Part shown: positions 21,669 to 32,408 of the stretch, in pieces
Layout: every line of letters begins with the position of its first letter
Numbering within the stretch: position 1 is the first letter of the stretch
Source: Cryptomeria japonica
Lineage: Eukaryota; Streptophyta; Pinopsida; Cupressales; Cupressaceae
DNA length: 64,000 bases
Reading direction: 5' to 3'
Assembly (NCBI RefSeq): GCF_030272615.1
Contig: NC_081415.1
Span: 186,311,994 to 186,375,993, forward strand
The notes under the pieces: generated by a model
Databases searched by the model: none
Told to the model about the DNA's origin: nothing
Seen by the model: the letters and a program-made list of their open reading frames with translations, nothing else
Translations under genes and position numbers: made by a program

Positions 21669-23936
21669 TCATAGAAGAATGTGAGGAACAAAACCCCATG
21701 TGAGGAAAAAGTCCCCCCCATATGAGAGAAGAAGAAGAAGAGAGACTAGGGAGGCCCCCCTCAATGTGGAATCTGCACCAATGATAGAAGCCCGATGTAT
21801 GAAGAAACTGCTCCACGATCGTCGAACAACATTCCTCCCCTTAGGAAGAAACAAAACCAAAGGTGTATCCATGAAGTCTCCCCAATCATGAAGGGAAGAT
21901 GTATGAAGAAAACTCATGATGAACTGCTCAAGTGTCCCCATGTCGATGCTGATAGATACCCCCTCCAAAGGTGGTAAACTGTGCCACACTGCTGAAAAAG
22001 GCACTCCAAGATCTAGTGGAGATGGATGTAGAACATGTCCCAAAGACTCACATGTCTCCTCAAAAAATAAAGAGACCTCCTCCAACTGTTGTACATAAGT
22101 ATCCACAATCATATCAACCTCAAAAGAATGATCATGTAGAGAATGAACAAGAGGGTCAGAGTGTTCCCTCACAACAATCAAAGAAGGATCACCTTCATAA
22201 AAGAGAAGATGAATGTCATCAATGATGTCTCCCAAATCTGTGATGTAGGATTCCATAAATAAACCTGCAATGTCTGTCAAGTAATCATCCCATGAATCTG
22301 AAGCTGGAAGACAATGAATATCCTGTTGCACTGAATCACATGAAGGCAAAACTGTCGCACTATCCGCATCATCAGGTGCAATAGGTGATGTGATATCAAT
22401 ATGAGGAGATGAAATACAAGGCTCAAGAATGGGGTCACATGTGAGAATCCCCATGTTCAAGTGCCCAAAGTGCCCCTCAAAATCTGAACCATCACAAGAA
22501 GTGTGATCATCATGTATAGAATCATCAAATGTGAAATCATCATCATCAACAAAACCTAAAAAGGAGTATAACCGAGATGCATGATCAACCACCCCAATCG
22601 CAATGATAGCTCTAGTCTCCAAGTATCTAATGAAAACTGACTCAGGTGTGAACTCCACAACTCTCTTAGTTGCACCATTTGTGATTTGATAGATAGAAAG
22701 GAGATTGTTTGTCAAGTGGGGTACACACAACACATCTTTGAAGGAGTTATCCCCAATGTCAATAGATCCTTTCCCAATCACATCCATGTATGTATGATTT
22801 CCCATCAAAATCTGTGGCATGGTGCAAGGCTCAAATGTAGAGAACATAGACTGCAAAGATGCCATATGATGAGAAGCCCCTGAATCTAGAAGCCATCTCT
22901 CTGAATCATGACTGATAGTAGCACATAGAGCTTTTCCTTTTCTTGTTCCAAAAGAGTGAGTCTTCCCACTTGTAGAAGCCATGAATGCTTTCCCTTTTCC
23001 TTTTGAATGTGAGGAAGTGGAGGTTGATGAATCATCCTTCTTGTAGACTTTAGGCAAATCAATGTTATGCTTTTTGAGGAGATGTGTGAGCTCATCAATC
23101 TTTTTAGAATGGCAATGATGCTCCTCATGACCAATTTTTTTACAATAGGCACACTTAGGTCTCTCCCTCTTTGGTGAATTATCTCTCTTGGAAGAGGATG
23201 AATCTCCTTGTTGTGGAGAATATGGTGCTTTGTCCTTAGGCTTTAATTGCCATTTCTTCTTGTTTGAGTTGTCCTTTCCTTGATTTCCTTTGTTCCCTTG
23301 ATTTGCCACTAATGATTGAGACTTAGAAGCCTTAAGAATGCCCATGCTTATCAACTTAGTTTGCTCCATCATCAACATTTCATTGAAAGCATCAAATGTA
23401 GGCATTGTGTAACTTGAACCCATTGTCATCCTATGGGTTTGGAAACTAGAAACAAATGCTACATATTCTTGTGGAAGCTTGCCTATCAAGTTGAATATCA
23501 ATTGAGTATCCTTCTTATCAATGCCACAATCTTTGAGTTGTGCCCTCAACTCATTTGCCTTAGTGACATAATCTTGTATAGTATCAAAGTTCTTGGGATC
23601 CAACATGGTGAGATAACTATCAATTTGATATCCCCTAATCTCATCAACTTGACCATACAAGTCTTGAAACTTTTTCCAAGCATCCTTGATTAGAGTACAC
23701 TTCTCAATATGAAAAATGAGATCCTTTGATACATACTTTCTTAAGGTACCAATTGCCATGATATTTTTAGTGAGCCAATCCAAGTGACCAACTGGATCAA
23801 CCTTAGGATCAATGGGAGCAACAATAGTTCCATCAATGTAATGAGTGAGTCCTTTTTCCATAAGTTTACTCCATGCATCAATTTTCCAAGTAGCATAATT
23901 ATGAGGAGTTAAGAGAGGAAAATTAGAAGAACTCAT
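21669..23936 (-). CDS. Copia gag-protease polyprotein with novel C-terminal region, intact
   Basis: The 755-codon frame starts at ATG 23936 (MSSSNFPLLTPHNYATWK, the usual copia gag opening) and is open to TAA/TGA at 21669. Residues about 5-200 are the UBN2-type copia gag. A Lys/Ser-rich linker and a CCHC zinc knuckle CAYCKKIGHEEHHC (about 262-275) follow. The aspartic protease has its catalytic WLLDSGASHHM at about 348-358. A remnant of the gag/pre-integrase region (HFGHLN, about 489) is the last recognisable piece. The final 265 residues are acidic, rich in Asp, Ser and His, and match nothing I know; in autonomous copia the integrase would start here. The protein could assemble particles and process itself but cannot reverse-transcribe or integrate, so it would need another element's enzymes. 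The open frame over 2.27 kb fits recent activity. Confidence 0.9.
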   Translation of the reverse strand: MSSSNFPLLTPHNYATWKIDAWSKLMEKGLTHYIDGTIVAPIDPKVDPVGHLDWLTKNIMAIGTLRKYVSKDLIFHIEKCTLIKDAWKKFQDLYGQVDEIRGYQIDSYLTMLDPKNFDTIQDYVTKANELRAQLKDCGIDKKDTQLIFNLIGKLPQEYVAFVSSFQTHRMTMGSSYTMPTFDAFNEMLMMEQTKLISMGILKASKSQSLVANQGNKGNQGKDNSNKKKWQLKPKDKAPYSPQQGDSSSSKRDNSPKRERPKCAYCKKIGHEEHHCHSKKIDELTHLLKKHNIDLPKVYKKDDSSTSTSSHSKGKGKAFMASTSGKTHSFGTRKGKALCATISHDSERWLLDSGASHHMASLQSMFSTFEPCTMPQILMGNHTYMDVIGKGSIDIGDNSFKDVLCVPHLTNNLLSIYQITNGATKRVVEFTPESVFIRYLETRAIIAIGVVDHASRLYSFLGFVDDDDFTFDDSIHDDHTSCDGSDFEGHFGHLNMGILTCDPILEPCISSPHIDITSPIAPDDADSATVLPSCDSVQQDIHCLPASDSWDDYLTDIAGLFMESYITDLGDIIDDIHLLFYEGDPSLIVVREHSDPLVHSLHDHSFEVDMIVDTYVQQLEEVSLFFEETCESLGHVLHPSPLDLGVPFSAVWHSLPPLEGVSISIDMGTLEQFIMSFLHTSSLHDWGDFMDTPLVLFLPKGRNVVRRSWSSFFIHRASIIGADSTLRGASLVSLLLLLSYGGDFFLTWGFVPHILL

Positions 23937-25441
23937 AACAGCAAAAAGGAAGGAACACAATAGCACAAAAGCACAAGATACACCCCCCCAAATTCACTCA
24001 ATCAAAGTAACCCCCCAAAAATGATGATTTTGGCACTTTATATGTAGTGCGTGTACAATAGGCCACTTGCAAACAATGGCAAGGTGGAATTCTCATTTTG
24101 TTTTACAACTGCCCCAATAGGCTAAGAACTACAAAGCAAAAAATCAGAAAGATAGATCTATGCAATACAAATGCCAAATTGTCCAAATAAGACCATATGA
24201 TGAAAGTACAATTTCTACCCACAATTTCTACAAAATAATAGCATATTCTAAGAGTAGACAAAAAATAACACACTTTCAAAAAAAATGGCACCTAAAAAGG
24301 AGTTCGTATGAGCTCGAACAGAGACTTTGAAGTTGCAGAAATGGGGATTGGACAGGTATAGTCACCAAAAACTGAGAATTCTAAAAAAATATGTCCATCA
24401 AAATTAGAAAATAATTCCACCATGTGAAAGTACACAAAATTCTAGCCCATTTAAAAAAAAATTGCACCCAAAAAGGAGCAAAAATGAGCAAGTTATGGCC
24501 ATTTGAAGTTGAACTGCAAAATCAAAAAGCTCAATGAGAGGGGCTTGCAAAAATTTCAAAATACTGCTGATGTCATGCTGACATCAGCAAATGAAGAGCA
24601 TAAATTTGATGTCTATCTTCTTGTCAAGAAAATTCACCTCCCTGCCCATTCAGCGTTCGTATAGTATGGATTGGATGATGTGGCACTTATGATTGGCGTA
24701 TGGATGTCGATCGCGGGCCAGTGGCCACCTGCCACGTGGCGGACGTGGGTCACGTCGAGTTTAAAGTCTTCCAAGAGCTGGAGGTTGGTGGGAGGCTCTG
24801 AGCTAGAGGGGAGTGGTGTCAGCGCTGGTAGAAGGGAGTCCGGGGGTCGGTGGTGTCTTCCGGCGACGGAGAACTAGGCCGGAGCAGCAACAAACCGCGG
24901 ACGACGGGAACCATGAGCACAACGGCGGGCTGGGCACAGCAACCGAAGCAGGTGTAGGACATGGCTACCGAGGGGCCGGAAGAGATGGCACAGTCGCCGG
25001 TGAAAAGTATGGCAGCGGCGGGAGGAGTACAAGCCCTCCAGACAATTAACACTGTGGTACATGGGTCACGGGATGGGGGGGGTCTACAGACCCCACAAAA
25101 GTTGAATTTTTTTTTTTAATAAATTTTTCCGAAACTTTTTTAATTTTTTTTTGAAATATATTTTTTTTTTCAATTTTTTTGACGAAAAATTTTTGAATTT
25201 TTTTTAATTTTTATTTTCGGAAAATATAAAATTTTTTGAAATTCATACAATAATAACAAAATTGGCGAAATTTTTTTTTCTCACCAAAATAGGCCGACTT
25301 TATAACCAAAATTCATGGAAATGACCTTCTGGACGCAATGGCAAGGTCGGATCTGGCCTAGGACGTCTCCAAAAGATGCTGCTCCTCAGATCTACCTCTT
25401 GATGTCGCAATAATGCCTCTTCAAGACAAATCAATGAAGCC
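23937..25441 (-). other. Leader of C, with a GC-rich block (about 24640-25085) and a T-rich block (25105-25300)
   Basis: Between the primer site and gag start there is a 1.5-kb untranslated leader. Its GC-rich block stands out against the AT-rich window and includes CCACCTGCCACGTGGCGGAC near 24730, with a G-box core CACGTGG. Next to it are long T runs with GAAATTTTTT-like words. Short frames through the GC-rich block lack motifs. The block may be a captured host fragment or a structured packaging leader; neither can be shown here. Confidence 0.6.
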
Positions 25442-25459
25442 CCAATGGCTCTGATACCA
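25442..25459 (-). promoter_or_regulatory. Primer-binding site of C (initiator tRNA-Met)
   Basis: On the minus strand TGGTATCAGAGCCATTGG follows the LTR end AATCTCACA without a gap. It is a perfect copy of the plant Met-type consensus. Confidence 0.95.
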
Positions 25460-25909
25460 TGTGAGATTTTGCCAAGATCAAGAGCTCAACGAAATGTACA
25501 AAATAAAGACACAATATAGGACAAGAGTAAACTATATTCTCATCAATAGAAAATGATCAATAAATTCAATTACATACAATGTAGATGAGCTTGCTTATAT
25601 AGGCAAGGCTAGGGATATGTGAGCACACAAACATGACATGTGGCTCAATAAGAAACAAGGGTAGGTAGGAAATAGGTGTGGTTAGGTAGGAGAAATAATA
25701 TAATAGTCCACATGAGGTGGATCACCCACTGAATGTGGAGTGTAACAACAAGATCAACACCATAAAAGGTGGAATTTCTCCTACACACACTATCCCAATG
25801 TGGCACGAACACCCAAGTGTCTCATACCCAAATTACTATAAAATGCATTTCCTAAGTAAACTTAAGTAAGTGTAATAATATCCAAGATGAATAATTATTT
25901 ACACCAACA
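25460..25909 (-). mobile_element. 5' LTR of C
   Basis: 450 bp, minus-strand TGTTGG...TCTCACA, with a TATATAAG box at 25594-25602. Confidence 0.93.
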
Positions 25910-25914
25910 AAAAC

Positions 25915-28049
25915 AATAATATGCTTGAGTCCTTCTTCCATCCCCTATCATTTGTCCATCTTCTATTGAAAAAGTCAAAATACAAAAAAAAAAAAAAAAA
26001 AAAAAGACAAAAGAAAAAAGTAAAGCAAAAATAATTCGTCCACTAGTGAAAACCTGGCAAACAAGCGCCTTAGGCAAGTACCATGATGAAAACCTGGCAA
26101 ACAGGCATCATATGTAATCTATGAACTTCTTGCATACTATACTTGGGGACAGGTTTTATCCTATCATATCCTTTTGTCCTTCATTGTTCCATTATCCTAT
26201 CGAACCCCTGTCATTACCCTTCATATCCTATTGTCCCTCATGTCCAGTTTCCCTTTCCACCTTTGATCTTGACAAGGCTGAGGATCGTCATGAGCATCAT
26301 GCATCTTGTTTGCAGCTTTTAGTCTATCATAGCTTTTGATCTTTATCCATTTGCTTATTATAACCTTTCATCCATATTCCCTGTCTTATTGCAACTTTCT
26401 GCCACTATCCCATATCCTATCCCGACCTTTAGTCCATGTCCCTTATCCATTCTTGGTCTTGCTTATCCTATCCATATCTTATCACTATCCATACACTCTT
26501 TTTCATTCCTTGATCTTGATCTGACATAAGGATGCAAAATTTAAACATAGTTTCAAAAACCTCTCGACATGTCCATCATGCCATGTCACTGCTTTATATT
26601 GCCATATCCAATCTCTTGTCCCATTGTCTCCATAATAAAAGGCCTTTGTCTTCCCTCTATCCACCAACATTTTAGCAAGCCTATTTATTCACCTGTCATA
26701 TTCCTTTCCTTGCTAGACACTGGGGGCAAAATCATAAAAATTGAAAAATGTCCTGAAAAAAATCCCTAAAAATCAAATAATGTTCTGAAATAATCCAAAA
26801 AAAATCAAATAATGTCCTGCAAAAATCCCTAAAAAATCAAATAAAGTCCTGAAAAACGATCAAAAAATTTCAAAACATCAAAATCCAAAAATAATTTCTT
26901 TGGCATTTTGCTTTTTGTAAATAAATGGTCCCCTTTTTGCATAAACAAATCACTGAGCATACATCCAACAACAATCAATCAAACATTGTGCTTTAATGAA
27001 ATCACGCATTAATAGATGAACTTTTCAATCAAACTAGACATTCACACTGATCAAAATTGTCATGTCAATCAATTAACATCAATATCATTTGTCCTTGTCA
27101 CTATTATCATGGGTCTTATATAGGGTGTGGTATACTCGAAACTAGACTGTGTCCTGTCTTAGATAGGGTACCACATTCCCTGAAACCAAACAGCATGATC
27201 ATTCTTGTTTTCCACCTTTGACAATGATGATCAGAGTATTTGTTTGACTGGGTTGAATTTGTGCATCTTATCTTTTTACTAATTTATCTTTGGCTTCGAT
27301 CATGTTCCTATGTTGCTCGATGATGTCACTGAGTGATTTAGAGTGACTGGGATGGTTCATGGTCCCCTTTCCTTGTTTGCTATTTGCGGAATGTTTATCA
27401 CAAACTGGGGCAACTATATCATTGGGTGTCTGTGATAAGTATGTTCGCTTTGTGAACACCACACATACCTCGACCCTTGATGTATGCACCCTAGGATGCT
27501 TCACTCATATCTTGTGTGCGATGTGTCTATCTTTGGCAAAAGGGGTTGCATTCTAGCTCTGGCCTTTAATGCCATGGTGCTCTGCATCCGCTTTGCTACA
27601 ATAAATAAAGGTTCTCACCTACTTATGTGCATTTGTGAAAGTAAGTTTTCCTTCATCTCTAATTGTCCTCTTTCTAATTTCTTCTTACTAACATTACTTC
27701 CATCAGTCTTGGCAGTCCGTCTAGTTTAGTTCTCCGATCTCCAAATAAATAAGCTGCATCCTACATTTATGAGTTAGTACACTTGCATTATATCAAGCCC
27801 ATACAAAGCATTTTATCCATTTCATCTTATAAATGCATCAAAAACATAAACAACATTCATAAATGTTCCAAAGATAGTACATAGATAGTGTATAAGACAT
27901 CCATACATGGACAGTAAACATAAGCCATAACACATTGCATCCCATCATATAGCAGCATATCATATCATATATCAAAAAATTGTATTAGAGTACAAAATTG
28001 GACCGTCTGTCTCGCATAAGGCCCGCAAGCTGAGTACATAATGTCAAAT
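25915..28049 (+). other. E2 spacer between long frame and antisense PMD gene
   Basis: It begins with an A run (25984-26005). A GGCAAGTACCATGATGAAAA motif at 26073 is shared with E1 just after its integrase (35839-35860, minus). From 26110 to 26700 the plus strand is pyrimidine-rich with many TATCC, TTGTCC and CATATCC words. No gene is recognisable; the short frames at 26121-26524 are low-complexity. Confidence 0.55.
26755..26870. repeat. Short tandem repeat, about 33-35-bp units
   Basis: Three to four copies of a CTGAAAAAAATCCCTAAAAA / TCAAATAATGTC unit. Confidence 0.75.
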
Positions 28050-29970
28050 GTCCCCATCATAAGGAGCACATGCCTCTGTCATTGGGTGCTCCCTTTGTCC
28101 TCCTCATCCCTACCATGTCTCGAGGATGCCACCCCTCCTGTCCCTGGTCCTAGCTGTGGTGGTCTCATAGGTCCACTCACCCCCATGCTTCTCACTAACC
28201 TCCGAGAGCGTTGCCTGCTCTCTGTCCTTGATCGTGACCGATATGACGCTGCTTGCTACTCTGGTGGAACTGCACTCTCATATAAAGTCCTCAAATGACA
28301 CATCTCATCTCCAGCTTCTAATAACATTTGTGCCATCTCACGCACACTAGCATCCCTAATCAACCCAACATACTCGGTCACTCTCTACTCTGCTTGCTGT
28401 GCCTGGGCTATCGTTGTATCTCGAGCCACTGTCAGTTTTCCTATCTCTGCTCTGTACCCCTATCCCTCTTAGTTGCCCACTGCTCCTGCTCTATCCTCAA
28501 GATAGCATTTTGTCTCTCTAATGTGGCAATGTAATCATGCTGACTTGCTAGGGTGGCCCTGTATATCTCCATCTCCTCTATGCTAGCTGTCTCCTGCCCT
28601 ATGGATATATCCTGCAATGACTCATGATCTGCTGGATCTGGCTCCTCTTGTTGCATGCACCTAGGACTTTCCTCATCCCCCTCGTCCTCATCTCCCTCAT
28701 CCTCATCCTCCTCATCATCTCCCTCCTCATCATCTCCATCCTCCTCATCTCCCTCATCATCATCCTCCTCCTCTCTAGCAAGTGGGAAGTCCTCCTGTCT
28801 CCTAGGTACCAGAATATCAGGATCTGTCAATGGCACTGGCCACCATCGTGCAAACCATCATTCATACTCCTCTATCGTCTCAGCATCTACAACATCTGAT
28901 CTCCAATCCCATTGCCTCTGCTGCAGCTGTATGAAGCCGACATATGCTATGCGTGGCTAGATCATCCTCCCCCACTAACTCGTCTCTCTATGGGATCAGG
29001 CAAAGTGTGCAGTCCTTATCGGTACATCCTGCCTTTCTCCAAACTATCATCTGACCCTCTCTAGCAGATACATCTCAATCACTCTCTGGTGATTCACTGG
29101 TTGCCCAATCAGGTATCTCTCCTGTCTTCAATATGGTAGCTCATCACCATCATCTAACCATCCAGGGCAATCAAGATATGTCGTCCAGGTGAAATCTCTC
29201 AACCTGTCTAGCTCATGTCGCCAATACAATATGTATCCGAATGGACCCTGTCTTAGTGCTCCCCTATAGTAGTACACATATGGTCAATGTGGTACTACTT
29301 GTCTCTCTGCAATCGGTCGACATATAGCTATGTGCTCAAATGCCCATACCTGTAACAGTGTGACCCCACAGCTCAAAGTCTGTACCCTCTGATACGCTAT
29401 CTAATGCAACTGAAAATGTAGCATGGCAAGCACACATGGGCCCCATGCATATATAGTCCCCTCTGTCGCCATCCACTCTAACACTCTTCCCCATCCAATA
29501 GGGAATCCATGTCCTAGTCTGTCACCTGCTAATAGGCATGCTATAACCACTGCTATCACCACATATCGCTGGTCATACTCTGCTGCCATGGTCTCCCAGC
29601 AGATCTCCCTCTCTATGATATCAAGGTCATTTGTGTCGCACTCAAATAATCTGCACAAAGAGTCTCTCCCTATCACTGGGTCATACACCACCATCTCCCC
29701 ATGAATCAGAATGCGGAGGATACGCCACACATCCTCTAGTGTCACAGTCACCTCTCCAGTTGGAAGATGGAAGGAGGAAGTCTCTGAATGCCATCGTTCT
29801 ACCAATGTGGTGAGTAGTCTTGTGTTTTCCCTAATCTCGGGCATGTATGTGATGCAGTATAATCCAAGTCCTGCTAATGTATCTTTGTCAGTACTCCTGA
29901 GTCTGTATTGCAACATGAAGTAGTCGGGTCTGTTTTCCCGCGTGATCAATGGCTACTATCGATTCTGCAT
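28050..29970 (-). pseudogene. Plant mobile domain (MAIN/PMD-like) gene, antisense in E2
   Basis: The minus-strand frame opens at ATG 29970 and reads MQNR followed by two stops, then an open 180-codon stretch (29949-29404) with the complete core of the domain: ITYMPEIRENTRLLTTLVE, RWHSETSSFHLPTGEVTVTL, EDVWRILRILIHGE, then a hydrophobic AVVIACLLAGDRLGHGFPIGWGR segment. GVTLLQVWAFEH and YLIGQPVNHQRVIEMYLL follow after further stops (29401, 29285, 29128 and others). An acidic tract of Asp/Glu runs from about 28790 to 28675, then a coiled-coil-like stretch (28580-28450) and a Gly/Pro/Arg-rich end. Same orientation and place relative to the 3' LTR as in E1 and E3. Best preserved of the three copies, but not intact. 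Function of such transposon-borne domains is unknown. Confidence 0.85.
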
Positions 29971-30143
29971 CACAATTGGGGCACAATTTGTTAGTTTTAG
30001 GGTTATTTCCTAAGGGCTATATTTCCTAGTTTCATACACCAATCAAGGTTTTCTTATCTATTTTTGACCTATCCTACCCTTATCCCTCTTTTCAGGATCA
30101 TCTACGCGTTGTTTTTGGTCAAATTAGAGTCATCAGTGCACAA

Positions 30144-30255
30144 TTACGCTTGTGTACAATGTCTTGCACCTATGCAGCATCAAGCTGCACTTGTGTACCT
30201 TACACAGGCACAAAACACCCTTACATAGGCACAAAATGTGCCCACACAGGTGCAG
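30144..30255. repeat. Short-repeat array near the 3' end of E2, complementary to the 5' array
   Basis: Four to five copies of a TTACACAGGCACAAAA word. It is the reverse complement of the array at 16301-16402, with 13-nt and 11-nt exact complements. It lies just upstream of the PMD gene start, in the PMD leader position. Confidence 0.72.
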
Positions 30256-30753
30256 ATCCCCATTCTTCCTGCCCCTATGGGCCCCATAATGTCCTGCAAG
30301 CAAGTAAAATTCATGAAATTTGACACATGGGTTTTTGAGCTACATATCGCTGCTCCCACGTCGTCCGATTGTCTGTAGGTGCATACACGTTCCCCAAGGT
30401 GATTTGCCTTTGGAATGTTCACCATCTCTCTGCAAGGGTCTTTTTTCCAAAGCAACAATTCCTCCACTTTGGCCAGTGCAAATGAACTCTTTTCATTCTC
30501 TTTGTCTCCTATATAGCTCTTTGTCAGTACCTAGATGGACGTGCATGCTCTCCATCTTATGCTGGTCGCGATCTTTTGCACCTTCCACTACTTGTCATTT
30601 GTGTATTCGATCTCTGATCTTTCATCCATTTGATCCTATCATTTTCTGTCATTCTTATCAATCAATTGGCCTCTTTTCTGGATTTTTTCGACCAATTCCT
30701 CGAGGGGGCATGCATATGTCATTGTCATTGTCTGGGGCATTTTCATTATTGTT

Positions 30754-30799
30754 CTTTGAAACAACGCTTAGAATCACATTGTCTCAAAGAGGGGCAAAA
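30754..30799 (+). promoter_or_regulatory. E2 polypurine tract and overlapping stem-loop
   Basis: CTTTGAAACAA (30754-30764) and TTGTCTCAAAG (30779-30789) form an 11-bp stem with one mismatch and a 14-nt loop. The polypurine tract AAAGAGGGGCAAAA (30786-30799) starts within the stem and abuts the LTR at 30800. Confidence 0.87.
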
Positions 30800-32403
30800 T
30801 GTAGACGTCTAAAAATGGTCAACGCTTGCGGAGTCATACTTTAACATTTGTGCATTGCCTTATTTTAGGGTTTTTGCGTTGCATTAACATTTCTTCTATG
30901 TTGCGCACTTGGTCTTTATCATTTGCGAGCATTGAGTCCTTCTTCTACATTCCTCATTTTCATCGCTTTCGAATTAGGTCTTGTCGATAGCAATCTTCAG
31001 TCATGATTTTGGTTGATCTTATCTTGTCGCATCATGGTGCATGCTTATTTATCATCATTTTGGACATCGTCAATCCTAATCGATGATAGAGTTAGGGTTT
31101 TGTCCTCTTGTCAATCTTTCAATCATCTTTTAGTAATTATTTGCGATTATCAACTTGTCAATCTTGTCATTTTGCGATCGATTCGTCATCAATCCTTGTC
31201 CCCTTGTCAATCTTGTCATTTTGTGATTGATTCGTCATTGATCTTTGTCCCCTTGTCAATCTTGCCATTTTGTGATCGATTCATCATCGATCCTTGTCCC
31301 CTTGTCAATCTTGTCATTTTGTGATCGATTTGTCATCGATCCTTGTCCTTGTCAATCTTGTCATTTTGCGATCGATTTGTCATCGATCCTTGTCCTTTTC
31401 AATCATGTCAATTTGGATCAATTAGTCATTGTTCCTCGTCAATTAGTGCCTATCAATTTGATCTCCTTGTCAATCTTGGTCAACTTTTCATTGATTTTTG
31501 TCAACCAGTTTCAATCATTTATCAACATTGGTCCTTTGTCAATCAGAATCATGATCGAACCTACATTAATTTCTTGTTGTCTTGACCTAATTACTTGTCC
31601 TCTTATTTCTAGGGTTTTATGATTTGTTCATTTAATCCTTTTCTTCTTCTTGGTGGGTTAAATAAATCTATTTATTTAGTCCTGGGTCTCTTTCATGAAT
31701 TAATTAGTGGATGAAAACCTATTAATTAATTCACCTAATTTCTATTTCATATTTTTCCTCAATTTTCCAATTTACTAATTTCTCCTAATTCCTAATTTCT
31801 ATTTTTCCTATTTTCTTCAAATTTTCTAATTTTTTCCCCTAATTTTCTCCTATGTTTATTCTTCCATTTGTTGCAATCATGGAGGCTATTTTCTCTCTTC
31901 CCTTTTGTCATGGGAATGGCATTTTAATCTTGTCATAATTTTTGTCAATCCATCTTGCATGTCAATTTTGTCATACTCCTTGCATAGCAAATTATCATTT
32001 GTCATAATTTTGTCATTCTTGATTTGAATTTCCTTTCAAATCTCTTCATGCTAATCTTGTCCTCTCTCCAATTTGTCTATAAATTGGATGATTTTCTTCA
32101 ATGAATCAATCAACCACTCTTCTAGTATCCTTATGCTACAATTTTCATCTTGTCAATCTTACTTGCTTTCATACTTGCATTTTGCACTTGTAGGTGAGAT
32201 CCAAAAACAAAGTAATTTGACGGAGAAAGAAGGACAATGGAGGAACAATGAAGGAGATACATGATTTGGTTTGCATTTTATTTTAGTATTTCATCTTCAT
32301 GCCTTTATTGAATGTTTTGAGGATTTTCTTATCATTGCAATCTAGTTTTTGTGGTTGAGCTAATTTAATATTGCTTTGATGTTTTTCCATTTTGCTATCT
32401 ATA
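30800..32403 (+). mobile_element. 3' LTR of E2
   Basis: 1604 bp, starting TGTAGACGTC and ending CTATCTATA (C to T in the final CTACA). Carries one 25-30-bp stretch near 31930 (TTGTCATAATTTTTGTCAAT) absent from the 5' LTR. TATA box at 32078-32085. Confidence 0.9.
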
Positions 32404-32408
32404 GTAAC

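Larger units (their letters stand above)
20997..25909 (-). mobile_element. C: young non-autonomous copia-type element with intact gag-protease
   Basis: Two 450-bp LTRs (20997-21446 and 25460-25909) differ at about 11 positions (roughly 97.5% identity). AAAAC flanks both sides (20992-20996, 25910-25914). On the minus strand: 5' LTR TGTTGGTGTAAATAATT...AATCTCACA, a perfect Met-type primer site, a 1.5-kb leader with a GC-rich block, one open frame of 755 codons, a polypurine tract and the 3' LTR. There is no integrase core, reverse transcriptase or RNase H. It resembles the TR-GAG class described in plants (LTR elements keeping only gag). It is the youngest datable layer of the stack, inserted in E2. 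Confidence 0.92.
14611..32403 (+). mobile_element. E2: non-autonomous LTR element related to E1, carrying copia element C
   Basis: LTRs at 14611-16188 and 30800-32403 have tips TGTAGA...TCTACA (the last one mutated to TCTATA), and GTAAC lies on both sides (14606-14610, 32404-32408). The polypurine tract AAAGAGGGGCAAAA at 30786-30799 is identical to that of E1. Internal content: a leader, a long plus-strand frame (18119-20878) of unknown type, element C, a pyrimidine-rich spacer, and an antisense PMD gene (28050-29970). No reverse transcriptase, integrase or RNase H is present, so it would depend on an E1-like helper. Without C it is about 12.9 kb. Confidence 0.88.

Noticed and set aside
21669-23966. 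Start of the C protein at GTG 23966
   Set aside because: ATG 23936 gives the usual copia gag N-terminus; the ten extra residues are hydrophobic leader sequence without support.
24671-25062. Arg/Gly- and Ser/Pro-rich frames on both strands in the GC-rich leader of C
   Set aside because: GC-rich sequence lacks chance stops; overlapping frames on both strands, no motif.
28624-28960. Plus-strand Leu/Ser-rich frames
   Set aside because: They are the complement of the Asp/Glu tract of the minus-strand PMD gene; no independent motif.
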